Positions 50,029-59,488 of a DNA stretch of 64,000 bases are shown piece after piece (position 1 is the first letter of the stretch; every line of letters starts with the position of its first letter). A program made the translations under genes and the position numbers. The notes beneath the pieces are model-generated. The model saw only the letters and a list, made by a program, of their open reading frames with translations, did no database searches and was not told the origin of the DNA. Source of the stretch: Nakazawaea peltata (Eukaryota > Ascomycota > Pichiomycetes > Alaninales > Pachysolenaceae); the NCBI GenBank assembly GCA_001599355.1, contig BCGQ01000001.1, positions 933,135 through 997,134 on the forward strand, given 5' to 3'.

Positions 50029-50927
50029 ATGGTAAGTTTTCTTGATAAATCAGGAATTGGAAGTGTGAACAATGTCTAGATTGGTTCAAATACACGCGAT
50101 TGCCACCGGATAGCTCCCTTCTAGTATCATATACTAACTATTGCCACCCTTATGGGGTTGATGACTAGACTTCAATTGGTACAGGATACGATTTGTCTAA
50201 CAGTATTTTCTCGCCAGACGGCAGAAACTTCCAAGTAGAATACGCTTCCAAAGCAGTAGAGAATGGGGCCACCTCAATTGGAATAAAATGTAAAGATGGT
50301 GTCATATTAGGATGTGAAAAGATCATAACCTCGAATTTATTGGTCCCAAATAAGAATAAGAAGATTCAATCGATTGATAGACACATTGGTGCTGTTTACT
50401 CTGGGTTGATTCCAGACGGTAGAGCCCTTGTTAATAGAGGTAGAGATGAGGCTAGATCATATAAGACACAGTACAAGTCCTCAATTTTGATTCCATACTT
50501 TATTGATCGTATCGGATTATTTGTTCAGAACTACACTTGTTACAATTCTGTCAGACCATTTGGAATCAACGCAATCTTTGGTGGTGTCGATGAAAATGGT
50601 CCTCATTTGTATATGATTGAGCCAAGTGGAGTGTATTGGGGTTACAATGGAGCAGCTGCCGGAAAGGGTAGACAAATTGCCAAGTCAGAATTGGAGAAAT
50701 TGGAGCTTTCCGAGATGTCTGTCAAAGAAGGTGTCAAAGAGGCTGTAAAAATCTTATATTTGGCCCATGAATCCAACAAAGACAAAGATTTCGAAGTAGA
50801 GCTCAGTTGGATCTGTGAAGATAGCAAATGGCAACATGAGTTGGTCCCTGAGGATGTATTAAAAGAAGCTATTAAATACGCCGAAGAGGACGACGAGAGT
50901 GAGAGTGACGAAGAAATGGACGAGTAA
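50029..50927 (+). CDS. PRE10: Proteasome 20S subunit alpha 7, two exons
   Basis: Structural alpha-ring subunit of the 20S proteasome. Exon 1 is only the ATG (50029-50031); exon 2 is 50169-50927, giving 253 residues. Splicing yields MTSIGTGYDLSNSIFSPDGR, almost the same as baker's yeast Pre10, while the unspliced frame has no ATG before this conserved part. The alpha signature FSPDGRNFQVEYA and the core SGLIPDGRALVNRGRDEA are present. The C-terminus is acidic, as in Pre10, though shorter than the 288-residue baker's yeast protein. Two Rpn4-like motifs lie in the intron. The gene is divergent from GEM1. Confidence 0.97.
50032..50168 (+). other. PRE10 intron directly after the start codon
   Basis: 137 nt, donor GTAAGT immediately after ATG, branch site TACTAAC at 50132-50138, acceptor ACTAG. 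It lies between codons 1 and 2. It contains both copies of the Rpn4-like motif. Confidence 0.95.
50099..50148 (+). promoter_or_regulatory. Two PACE-like (Rpn4-type) motifs inside the PRE10 intron
   Basis: ATTGCCACC occurs at 50099-50107 and 50140-50148; the reverse complement GGTGGCAAT differs from the proteasome control element GGTGGCAAA in its last base. In baker's yeast Rpn4 binds this element upstream of proteasome genes. Here both copies are intronic, and the second lies between the branch site and the acceptor. Function is inferred. Confidence 0.5.
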
Positions 50928-50976
50928 TTATTTACCTTACATATATCTAAAACTAAACGTATCCACTTTTTTCCAT

Positions 50977-53016
50977 CTATGTAAATTCATGTCCTGATAA
51001 GCTTTTAATTTGGTTACGTAGAGCAGCGTTTTGTTCTTCCATTTCTTTCATACGAAGCTGCAGGTTCTCATTCTCCAATTTACGGGACTCTCTTTCGAGT
51101 TTCCATTTTTTGCTGAGATCTTCGATCCTGTACCTTAATACACTACCCCCTTCAGGAGAGTCATGAAGTGATTGTTGCAGTCTTTGCGAATTGAGCTCAT
51201 TTGTGAGTTGAGAAATCCTCAGGTTCTTCTCCTTTTCGAGTCTTTCAGCATCTCGAAGCGTCGATAAATAATCCTTCACTACTGTTTGCGTCGCATTAAT
51301 ATAATAATGGAAGAGAGATTCATGTAATTCTTTAACTCTTCTCGGATTCTCCAGATCTTCTGCTTCGGTTATAAATTCCTGGATCTTCAGTTTCAGATGC
51401 GATACACTTTCGTCATCGAGGATATCTTCAAATATATGCATAAATCGGGAGATGATTTTGGTATCCCCAATTAAAAGTTCTTCGTACCGAGAATTCCAAA
51501 GGTTCGCTCTCTGATCTCCCAGAATTCTGGTCTGGATCTGGTCTTTTTCCTTAAGAGCCGAATCGAGTCTTTGCTTCAATTGGATCTTCTCTGCGCTAAG
51601 AACCCGTTGCCTCTCAACCAGACTATCCAATTGGGATTTGAGATGTGATATTTCTGAATCATGTGATTTTTGTAATTGCTGGATTTCGGTCCCGTGAGAA
51701 TTCCCTAATTGTAATGTCAGCTTCAAATCCAGATTCAATTTCTCAATAGTAACTTCGAGATCATTTATCCTATCACGATGATTTTGTAATTCTAATTCAT
51801 ATTCATCTTTTGAAGATTTAGATTTTGTTTCCACCAGTTCTTTTAATTGTTCGGTTTCTGAGAGTTTGACCCGAAGAGAAGTGATTTCTGCTTTAAGTTC
51901 CTCATTTTCCGAAGTGAGACGTTGAGTGGTATCAGTTTGTTCCTGGTCATCCTTTAAAGTTGACTCGGTTGAGGCACGCAAAGTGCTTAAGGAATTCTGC
52001 TGAGTTTGGAATTCTTTCCAAAGTTTGTCATATGATTGTATTAAAAATTTTGAGTCTGCTACATTGGTGAGTAGCTCATCTTCCATTTCTTTGAATTGAG
52101 TTTGAGATTCCTGGAGCTTCGATTGTAGTCCTTTGAGTTTATCTTTTAATTCAATGATTTCTTCGTGATTTTCTTCCTCTTCTTCCAAAACTAAAGTTAT
52201 TATTGCCAATTTTACATCGATAGTTTTGTCGTGGGCCTGGTGAATTTTGTATTGCATTTTAGGACTGGCCTTCTTCTCAACTTGTTTCAATAAAGTGTCG
52301 ACCAACTCTTGAGAATTTTGTACTACTAGTGACAAAGAATCGTATAATTCTGTCTTTGATTGTAATTTGGATTCCAATTCTTGCAATTTTTCATCGGTCT
52401 CATCGATTCTATCTTTATAATGGTCGATCTCTTTTCTGATATCACCATTTCTAGCCGGAGAAACGGCGAGATTCTCCACCTCAAGTTTATCCAAAAGGTC
52501 ATGAGTTCCATTTTTGTGTAAAAAATCCATTAAAAGACGTAATTGTAACTGATATCCGGTCACTTTCTTTCGGAGTTCTTCCAGCTCTTGTAAATATGTA
52601 GATGACGTTTTATAGCTGTATGGGCTCTGGTCGGAGGATACTTTCGGTAGTATACTCTGGTCAAAATCTAATATATCGACATTATCATTGAGATTGAGAG
52701 TATCATTGAACCTTCTCGAGAGATCTGCCGCTGTAGAGTCGTGGATATTCTCATTAGTAGAGCTGAATAATCGGGAGTTTCTTTTCTCTCTTAACTCTAG
52801 TAAGGATCGCCTTTTGGCAGACGAGCTTGGGGATCGTATAGATGAAAGTCGAGAGGGTGTCTTTGGAAGCAGCTGTTGTTGCAGCAGTTGCAGTTGCAGT
52901 TGTCGTACTAAGAATTTGGATCTGACAGCTGGCGATTTGACAGGGGTATTGAGGAATTCTGAGGAGTCAGCCTCAGTATAATCATCGTCACCTGAGTGAG
53001 AAATTTGTAGTGCCAT
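50977..53016 (-). CDS. SPC72: Spindle pole body gamma-tubulin receptor Spc72
   Basis: Coiled-coil protein that anchors gamma-tubulin complexes at the cytoplasmic face of the spindle pole body. The frame extends to 53025 only through a TTG; the ATG at 53016 gives 679 residues (622 in baker's yeast). The N-terminus is acidic and Ser-rich with a Gln-rich stretch near 45-55. A candidate CM1-like block (LEELRKKVTGYQLQLRLLMD) lies near 150 and long heptad-repeat coiled coils run through most of the rest. The C-terminal RIEDLSKKWKLERESRKLE followed by AALRNQIKSLS matches the Spc72 end (RIEELQRRWISERERRKLD, then ESLRSKLFNLS), recalled from memory. It is tail to tail with PRE10. Confidence 0.78.
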   Translation of the reverse strand: MALQISHSGDDDYTEADSSEFLNTPVKSPAVRSKFLVRQLQLQLLQQQLLPKTPSRLSSIRSPSSSAKRRSLLELREKRNSRLFSSTNENIHDSTAADLSRRFNDTLNLNDNVDILDFDQSILPKVSSDQSPYSYKTSSTYLQELEELRKKVTGYQLQLRLLMDFLHKNGTHDLLDKLEVENLAVSPARNGDIRKEIDHYKDRIDETDEKLQELESKLQSKTELYDSLSLVVQNSQELVDTLLKQVEKKASPKMQYKIHQAHDKTIDVKLAIITLVLEEEEENHEEIIELKDKLKGLQSKLQESQTQFKEMEDELLTNVADSKFLIQSYDKLWKEFQTQQNSLSTLRASTESTLKDDQEQTDTTQRLTSENEELKAEITSLRVKLSETEQLKELVETKSKSSKDEYELELQNHRDRINDLEVTIEKLNLDLKLTLQLGNSHGTEIQQLQKSHDSEISHLKSQLDSLVERQRVLSAEKIQLKQRLDSALKEKDQIQTRILGDQRANLWNSRYEELLIGDTKIISRFMHIFEDILDDESVSHLKLKIQEFITEAEDLENPRRVKELHESLFHYYINATQTVVKDYLSTLRDAERLEKEKNLRISQLTNELNSQRLQQSLHDSPEGGSVLRYRIEDLSKKWKLERESRKLENENLQLRMKEMEEQNAALRNQIKSLSGHEFT

Positions 53017-54070
53017 GTTGAGCAAACGGGATGGCTATTGCTATGGCACGTAACAATGACAGAAATGAAGGTGGTAAGGGAGTAATTGTGGTTGTGAAAT
53101 CAACTGAGATGAAGTCATCTTGGATCGAGGGCGGAATGTAAACAAAGGGAAAAGATGGTAAGACAGGGCAGGGGCAGGAAGGGAGGGCAAGAGTAGATGG
53201 GGCAGGAAGGGCAGGTAGTAAAAAATGTGTGAAAGAGAAGCGAAGTCGAGAGCGAAAAAGTAAAAGGGGTCACTGGGACACTGTAGGTGCTGGAGGAGTA
53301 GGGGTATTAGAGTATGAGATAAGCAATGTTCTAGATAATACTATAGAAAAATGAGAGAGGTGTAGAGATGTAGAGATGTCTGAAACCACTTTAATACACT
53401 TAGTAAGTTGAATCTAACACTCGTAGTCAGTCATCACAGTTCTACCGTATTAGTTTATCTACTACTCTATCTGTTCTACTGAAAAATAAGTTATATATTA
53501 TTTAAAGTATAAAATAAATGCGTTATTTAAGGGGAAAAGAAATCTTTAAAGTACGATAGATATAGAACTAAAAAATGAGTTAATTGGCAGTTTTAAGTGG
53601 GGTGGGTGGATATGAATATAGAAGGGATTAGAAAAGGTTTTGAGGAGGGTGGGAGAGAGAGGGTGGGATACAGTAGACATAATAAAGCCAAAACAACGAA
53701 TCTGACTCAATGAGCTAGTAATCAAATAGTCTACACTACAATATCAGATCAAGATACTCATAGGTTCTGTCTTCAGATATACTCTCTTCTTTCTTCCTTC
53801 TTTAAATATTCAACCTAACCCCCACTATTTAACCACTATACCTTACTATTTCTTATCCTTACTACTGTCCCAGAATCCAAAGCACCCCTTTACAGAAAAA
53901 TTACCCCCTTTTTGTCTTCCTTATTTGACCGTAATTTGGCAGACTCGCGCGCTCTTCTCTAAGGAAAATTTTTAACGCTGAACGAAAAAATTTTCAAATC
54001 GCTTAGTTAAAGGTGAAGAAGCGCCGTTGAAGACTTAGATACACCAACCTAACAGTTATAAACCACCAAA
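53017..54070. other. Intergenic region, divergent promoters of SPC72 and PRT1
   Basis: No gene seen in about 1.05 kb. A purine-rich block with several GGGCAGG copies lies at about 53160-53220. The PRT1 side has two RRPE-like motifs (53965-53994). Confidence 0.6.
53965..53994. promoter_or_regulatory. Two RRPE-like AAAATTTT motifs upstream of PRT1
   Basis: AAAATTTTT at 53965-53973 and AAAAAATTTT at 53985-53994, about 75-105 bp upstream of the PRT1 ATG. AAAAATTTT is the ribosomal RNA processing element of yeast ribosome-biogenesis promoters, which fits a translation-factor gene. In AT-rich DNA such motifs also arise by chance. Confidence 0.4.
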
Positions 54071-56263
54071 ATGACTAGCGCGGTTGAAGAATTCCAAATC
54101 AGCGATGCTGATTTGCATTTGGACGACATTGATTTCTCCGATTTAGAAGAGAAATATCAAGTCAAACAACAAATCTCCTACGATTCGTTGATCGTTGTCG
54201 ATGGCGCCCCTGTTGCCCCAGAACTGAAGAGTGAAGTATTGAAGAAGGTTCTTGCCAAAGTATTTACTCAAGCCGGTAAGATCAAAGACATTTACATGCC
54301 ATTGGAAAATGGTAAGACCAAAGGTTTCCTTTTCATTGAATTTGTAGACCAACTGGCCGCCGATATCGCTGTCAAGAAGTTGAACAACAAGAAATTGGAT
54401 GTAAAGCATACTTTATTAGTTAATAAATTCACCGATGTCGAGAACTACTGCATCAAGGGTGATATCAGTGACGAATTTGAGGAACCTCACGTCCCAGAAA
54501 TGCCAAATATCGGTTATTTGGGCTCTTGGTTACAAGATGAACAAGGAAGAGATCAATTTATCGTACAAAAGAACGACATTGCAGGTGTTTATTGGAATAA
54601 TAGAAATAGTGACCCAGAACCAGTCATCGAACCAAGACCAAACTGGACAAATTCCTTCATGAAACTGTCTCCTAAGGGTTCTTATCTTACCTCTATTCAT
54701 GACCAAGGTGTACAGATTTGGGGAGGTGCTAACTTTGAGAAAATTAGAAGATTCTTGCATCCAAATGTTAGATTGATCGATTTCTCTCCTTGCGAGAACT
54801 TTTTGATCTCTTTGTCCCCATCTCCAATCCAATTACCTCCTATTGATCACCCAGCTAGAAAGACTTTCCCATTCAAACCAGAAAGTGAAGGTCATAAATT
54901 GATCGTTTGGGATATTAAGACTGGTTTACCAGCTAGAACTTTCGCATTACCTCCTAATTTGGAGAACGAGAATAAGATGGTTTGGCCATTAGTGAAGTGG
55001 TCATTCGACGACAAATACTGTGCTAGAATGGGTCCAGACCTGTTGGCTGTTTACGAGACCGAGACTTTCAACTTGGTAGATAAGAAAGTGATCAAGATTG
55101 AAGGAATCGTAGATTTCGAATGGGCTCCAGCCGGTGTCAAATTGGCCGGTTCTAAGGATGAGAATGGCTACGTCTTGTCTTACTGGACTCCAGAACAACA
55201 GAATCAAACAGCAAGAGTCTCGTTAATGCAAATACCTTCCAAACAAGTAATTAGAACATCCAACTTGTTCCAAGTGACAAACTGTAACTTCCATTGGCAA
55301 GATGAGGGTAGATTGTTATGTTGTAAAGTTGATAGACATACCAAATCCAAGAAGACTATCTATTCGTCTTTAGAATTATTCCAAGTTACAGAGAAAGATA
55401 TCCCAGTTGATAAGATTGAGTTGAAGGACACTGTAATCAATTTTGCTTGGGAACCAAAGAGCGAAAGATTCATTACTATCAGTGTATTGGATATTGGACC
55501 TGCTAACCCTGCTATTCCAAGAAATACCATCTCTGTGTATGCCCCAGAAGAAGAGAAGCCTACTAAGAAGGGTGTTGTTCTGGCCGCTAAAGTGCTGAAG
55601 AGATGGACCGCATTCGAGAAGATTGAAGAAAGACATTGTAATACAATTTCTTGGTCTCCAAAGGGAAGATTTGTCACTATCGCTACTATCTTCACCAACA
55701 AGAAGGGACAGTTAGACTTCTACGACATGGACTTTGACGGAGCTGCCGCTTCTAAGGGCAATAAAAAGGTATCGGCCAACTTCAAGCAGATCGGATCTCA
55801 AGAGTATTTGGGATTGTCGGACTTGAGTTGGGATCCTTCTGGATTCTACTTGAGTGCTTGGTCCTCGTCCTGGAGACACGGCTTAGAAAACGGTTACAGA
55901 ATCTTTGATTTCGCCGGACACATGCTTATTGAGGACTTGCTGGACGGATTCAAGACCTTCATTTGGAGACCAAGACCGGCTACTTTGTTGTCGTCGAATG
56001 ACCGTAAGAAGATCAGAAAGAACTTGAAGGAGTTCTCTGCTCAATTCGACGAACAAGATGCTATGGAACTGGATGCTCAAACTAGAGAAATCATCATGAG
56101 AAGAAAGCAATTGATGGAAGAATGGGCTGCATTCAGATCCAAGATGGAGGCCAAGAAGAAGGAGTTGGGCATTGCCGACACCACATACCAAGAGGGAGAA
56201 GAGGAGACTATCGAAGAGATCAAAGAAGAAGTCTTGGAGGAGTCCGAAGAGATCGTCGAATAA
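54071..56263 (+). CDS. PRT1: Translation initiation factor eIF3 subunit b
   Basis: Scaffold subunit of eIF3, which recruits the 43S pre-initiation complex to mRNA. The product has 730 residues (763 in baker's yeast, which has an N-terminal extension). An acidic N-terminus with DDIDFSDLEEKY precedes the RRM (about 42-125, with KTKGFLFIEF), then the large beta-propeller (about 150-630) and a C-terminal helical region that includes RPRPATLLSSNDRKKIRKNL and FDEQDAME. Codons 52 and 667 are CTG where baker's yeast has Ala (PVIPSAKVP and DAMEADTAM). An acidic C-terminal tail closes the protein. Confidence 0.97.
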   Translation: MTSAVEEFQISDADLHLDDIDFSDLEEKYQVKQQISYDSLIVVDGAPVAPELKSEVLKKVLAKVFTQAGKIKDIYMPLENGKTKGFLFIEFVDQLAADIAVKKLNNKKLDVKHTLLVNKFTDVENYCIKGDISDEFEEPHVPEMPNIGYLGSWLQDEQGRDQFIVQKNDIAGVYWNNRNSDPEPVIEPRPNWTNSFMKLSPKGSYLTSIHDQGVQIWGGANFEKIRRFLHPNVRLIDFSPCENFLISLSPSPIQLPPIDHPARKTFPFKPESEGHKLIVWDIKTGLPARTFALPPNLENENKMVWPLVKWSFDDKYCARMGPDLLAVYETETFNLVDKKVIKIEGIVDFEWAPAGVKLAGSKDENGYVLSYWTPEQQNQTARVSLMQIPSKQVIRTSNLFQVTNCNFHWQDEGRLLCCKVDRHTKSKKTIYSSLELFQVTEKDIPVDKIELKDTVINFAWEPKSERFITISVLDIGPANPAIPRNTISVYAPEEEKPTKKGVVLAAKVLKRWTAFEKIEERHCNTISWSPKGRFVTIATIFTNKKGQLDFYDMDFDGAAASKGNKKVSANFKQIGSQEYLGLSDLSWDPSGFYLSAWSSSWRHGLENGYRIFDFAGHMLIEDLLDGFKTFIWRPRPATLLSSNDRKKIRKNLKEFSAQFDEQDAMELDAQTREIIMRRKQLMEEWAAFRSKMEAKKKELGIADTTYQEGEEETIEEIKEEVLEESEEIVE

Positions 56264-56353
56264 ACAACTGTATAGGAATAGAATTTACTTGTACGATACT
56301 TCTACAACTGTAGTCAAATAAATACTGTATAAATATAAACAAGAATATACATG

Positions 56354-56704
56354 CTACTCATCCTTTGGCACTCTGGTCTTCAATTGGAGTCCATGCCATT
56401 TGCTGATTTCATCTTTCAAGACTTGATTTACCAATCTGTGCTGTTTGATCATCGATAATCCTTTGAATTCGGGGCTTTCGATGTCGATACTGAACATGGA
56501 TCCACAACCTCCACTTACATCTCTGACTTCCAAGTTCTCTGGGCTGAACTTCTCTTTCAAAATTCCGTAAATTTTAGCCTCATATTCATCCATAGAAGGC
56601 AAATTTGATTGGAATCTTAAGCTGAGGGGAGCAGACAACTGCGGTATACCCGGATATCTTGAGCTTGATCTCAGTAATCCTTTACTCAATACACCTCTGA
56701 TCAT
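56354..56704 (-). CDS. BOL3: Mitochondrial BolA-like protein
   Basis: Mitochondrial BolA protein that acts late in the transfer of Fe-S clusters to targets such as lipoyl synthase and succinate dehydrogenase. It has 116 residues (118 in baker's yeast Bol3/Aim1). A basic presequence of about 35 residues ([17 protein letters not shown]) precedes the BolA domain, which includes [18 protein letters not shown], the Cys-containing loop, and [14 protein letters not shown] with the invariant His. The Cys and His are the usual cluster ligands shared with a glutaredoxin partner. Confidence 0.95.
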   Translation of the reverse strand: MIRGVLSKGLLRSSSRYPGIPQLSAPLSLRFQSNLPSMDEYEAKIYGILKEKFSPENLEVRDVSGGCGSMFSIDIESPEFKGLSMIKQHRLVNQVLKDEISKWHGLQLKTRVPKDE

Positions 56705-57056
56705 GATGACACTTGTGGATCACTTGGAGACTCTAAAACTGTCGAGAACACTGTCCTGTTGGGAGATATCGTCGCTTAGTCATCAGCATCTTGTCGGAGA
56801 ATCCGAAAAATTTTAAATGGGTAGGAAAATGATAAAATGCTGAGAAGGGAGCAGAAGTGATAAAATGCTGAAGAAGATGATATGTAAGTAAATTGATAAA
56901 ATGCTCAAGAGGAGACCCCGGTAGAACGAGGTAGACGTAAGTAAACCAGGGTGGGTAGATTACTAGTGTAGTAGAAGCCCAAGAAAGATACTACATCCTA
57001 CAAATGCTACATCTTCCTACAAATTCACATAGACCATCACTGTTTATTCATGCTAT
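56705..57056. other. Intergenic region upstream of BOL3
   Basis: No gene seen in 352 bp between the BOL3 start and the SCD5 end. The only structure noted is a dispersed triple repeat at 56830-56907. Confidence 0.65.
56830..56907. repeat. Three spaced copies of a 14-bp motif upstream of BOL3
   Basis: TGATAAAATGCTGA at 56830-56843 and 56858-56871, and TGATAAAATGCTCA at 56894-56907, 126-204 bp upstream of the BOL3 ATG. The copies are in the same orientation, separated by unrelated sequence. The spacing suggests repeated binding sites, which is not shown. Confidence 0.75.
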
Positions 57057-59102
57057 TTAATAACCATTCGTACCAGACATCTGTTTAATACGATCCACCT
57101 CTTGCTGTAAAGCCTTCAAATCGCTTAAAATATCGTTACTTGTGTTGCGCGAGCCAGAAGCTGAAGTATAAGAAACTGGAGTGCCGATACCGGAGCCCTC
57201 ATGAGATGATTTATGGACCTCTCCATTCTTGAAATAATCGTCAAATCCCATAATTGGTTTAGACAGCACCCCATTGACTTCTATAGTTGGGGGAGGGTTA
57301 TGCGGGGAGCCTAAAGCTGGGGAATCTACCAGGGGAGATCCGATCAGAGGAGATCCGATCAGAGGGGAAGAAGTATTAGAATTTTTTCTAAACCTTGGAG
57401 GAGGAGGTGGGGGCATGAGACCAGCTCGTGAATTTGGAGGTGGGGCTGCGATTTGTGCTCCACCATTGGTATTAGAGGGCACTGTAGAAGATCTGGCTCT
57501 TGGAGGCAGGGGAGGTGGGGATTTAATCGAGCTAGAAGCCGATCCATTAGTACCATTCATTGCACTAACTGCAGGCAGCCAATTGATAGAGGTATTTGCA
57601 AGTGGAGACAGGACTCTTGGAGATGACAGGAGCTGTTGCAGTGGTGATGGCAGAAGCTGTTGCAGCGGCAGCTGTTGGTGATGAGGCCATGGAGGAAGTG
57701 GTGATGACGATGCTCGCAGTCTTGGTGGTGGAGGTGGTGGAGACACTAATCCCAAACCTTGTCTCATCGATTTAGAAACACTTCCAGTTAAATTAGGTTG
57801 AAGAGGTTGAGGGCTAGGGGAATCCGAATCGTCTCTTTGCTGCTGGGAACCGAAATATTGAGACGGGATATTTGCAGGTACTCCATCTATAGATACAGAG
57901 TCGATAGTCACGTTCTGGAAATGACTTATACTTTCTTGCATATCTTTTAATTCTTCTTCTTCATTTTCATGTGGGGAAAATGAGGGGATTGTGACACCTT
58001 GATTCACAGTATGAGGCACCTTACCTAGTAACTGCTCCATTGGCAAGGAAAGGTCTAAAGGCAGAGCAGACGAGCCACCTGCACCCCCGTCAACAGAGGA
58101 AATATCGAGAGCAGGAACAGCAGGGGCATTATCAGGTTCAATTTCAACAAATTCAGAAAATTTGACTTTCTTATTATTGCTTTTCTTGGATTTCAAGGCC
58201 GATGTTGGCGCAAGACTTGGTGCAGGAGACTGAGGACGTTTTCCAGTCAACATAAACTGGGCAAAAGTGTCCAAATTTAATTTAGAATCACTTTCCTGCC
58301 TGGCTGGAGTCCCAGGAACAGTCTCAATATCTTCATCAGACACATCCAGAGTATCCTTCTGCCTCTTCCTAGAAAGAATGGACACAGGAGCAGGCACATT
58401 AGACACTTTCTTGATCAACTCACGTGAGGGAAGAGTCCCTGATACTATGGAATGACTGATAATTCTCAAGAGACAAAAGAACTGGCCAATATTCAAAGAG
58501 TTGGCACAAGATTGGAATATTTTATGGATCAACTTCTTATGTAATTCTTGAATCTTGAAGTTCCTTAAGAATCGGAACACGTCTTGTAATGTAATAGTTC
58601 TAGTACCACGTCTGGTGACAATATCGTTATACCATCTGAGATAAGTCTTTGTTTCTTTGGTAGTCAATTCCTCTACAGTGAGAGAGAGAGGGATCGCCGT
58701 GTTATCTTTGAAAGATCGTAGTATCTCCTGATTCTCCTTCTCCTTGGAAGGGTCTATAGATGCGATTGAAGAAGATGACGAGGCCAATGATGAGGTAGAG
58801 GAATGAGGTAATGGGGGACGAGTTAAAGAGGCCTGGGTGGTAGGAGCCGCAGCAGGAGCGGCTTGGCTTTGGGACAGATGAGCTCTATCGAGGCCAGCGA
58901 AAAGGTTCTTGAAATCGATTTCCGGCACAGATGTCACAGGTTGTGGATCTGATACCACGTCTTGATCTTGAGTGGCCAGCGCTTGGACGGCACCGTTTTT
59001 GGCAGGGCTTCCAAAGGAGACCGGAGGTGGGGGAGGAGTATGGGGCTGTCCGGGGGACAGTTGTGGGAGTCGTAGCCAATCGAATCCCGGTGATGATGAC
59101 AT
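57057..59102 (-). CDS. SCD5: Scd5, PP1-targeting protein of clathrin-mediated endocytosis
   Basis: Endocytic coat-associated protein that targets protein phosphatase 1 (Glc7) to actin patches. The frame is open to 59261, but the conserved beginning (SSPGFDWLRLPQLSPG, compared with FDWLNVPGLDL) follows the ATG at 59102, giving 681 residues (872 in baker's yeast). The conserved N-terminal block runs about 140-240 (ETKTYLRWYNDIV, QDVFRFLRNF, SLNIGQFFCLLRIISHSI). The PP1-binding KVKF motif is at 312-315, and PPPPPPR segments follow. The C-terminus SNDILSDLKALQQEVDRIKQ matches the Scd5 end. The central triple repeat of baker's yeast Scd5 is not evident, which explains the shorter length. Confidence 0.94.
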   Translation of the reverse strand: MSSSPGFDWLRLPQLSPGQPHTPPPPPVSFGSPAKNGAVQALATQDQDVVSDPQPVTSVPEIDFKNLFAGLDRAHLSQSQAAPAAAPTTQASLTRPPLPHSSTSSLASSSSSIASIDPSKEKENQEILRSFKDNTAIPLSLTVEELTTKETKTYLRWYNDIVTRRGTRTITLQDVFRFLRNFKIQELHKKLIHKIFQSCANSLNIGQFFCLLRIISHSIVSGTLPSRELIKKVSNVPAPVSILSRKRQKDTLDVSDEDIETVPGTPARQESDSKLNLDTFAQFMLTGKRPQSPAPSLAPTSALKSKKSNNKKVKFSEFVEIEPDNAPAVPALDISSVDGGAGGSSALPLDLSLPMEQLLGKVPHTVNQGVTIPSFSPHENEEEELKDMQESISHFQNVTIDSVSIDGVPANIPSQYFGSQQQRDDSDSPSPQPLQPNLTGSVSKSMRQGLGLVSPPPPPPRLRASSSPLPPWPHHQQLPLQQLLPSPLQQLLSSPRVLSPLANTSINWLPAVSAMNGTNGSASSSIKSPPPLPPRARSSTVPSNTNGGAQIAAPPPNSRAGLMPPPPPPRFRKNSNTSSPLIGSPLIGSPLVDSPALGSPHNPPPTIEVNGVLSKPIMGFDDYFKNGEVHKSSHEGSGIGTPVSYTSASGSRNTSNDILSDLKALQQEVDRIKQMSGTNGY

Positions 59103-59488
59103 GGCTGTATGATGGATGTGGCAGAGTATGTGATCTGGGGAGAGGGAAGTAATTTTTGATTTGGGTAGAGAAACGAAATTTGGGCAGTTGTTTCGGCTAG
59201 GTGGGCTTGCGCGGGCGGGATAAAGGTGGAGAATTGGTGGAGAGACGAGGAAAAAGGACAAGTCAAGGAGGGGTGGGAGAGATGCGCGCGCAGGACTAAA
59301 TGGATGTTAGGGAAAAGATTGATGCGCGGGCAGGGGAGATGGGATTTTTGGCGGGGAGTTGGTGGAACTTGGGCGGAGAGAGAGGGAAAACAGGCGGAGC
59401 GGCATCTGCATCCTCATCTCAAGTACATCTCAAGTACATCATCTGAAATTTACACCAATTGATATCGTACGAATATTCATTGGAGACG
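59103..59488. other. Divergent promoter region of SCD5 and the NSRP1-like gene
   Basis: 386 bp, GC-richer than its surroundings. GATGCGCGCGCAGG (59281-59294) and GATGCGCGGGCAGG (59321-59334) are near-identical 14-mers exactly 40 bp apart, about four helical turns. No gene seen. Confidence 0.6.
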
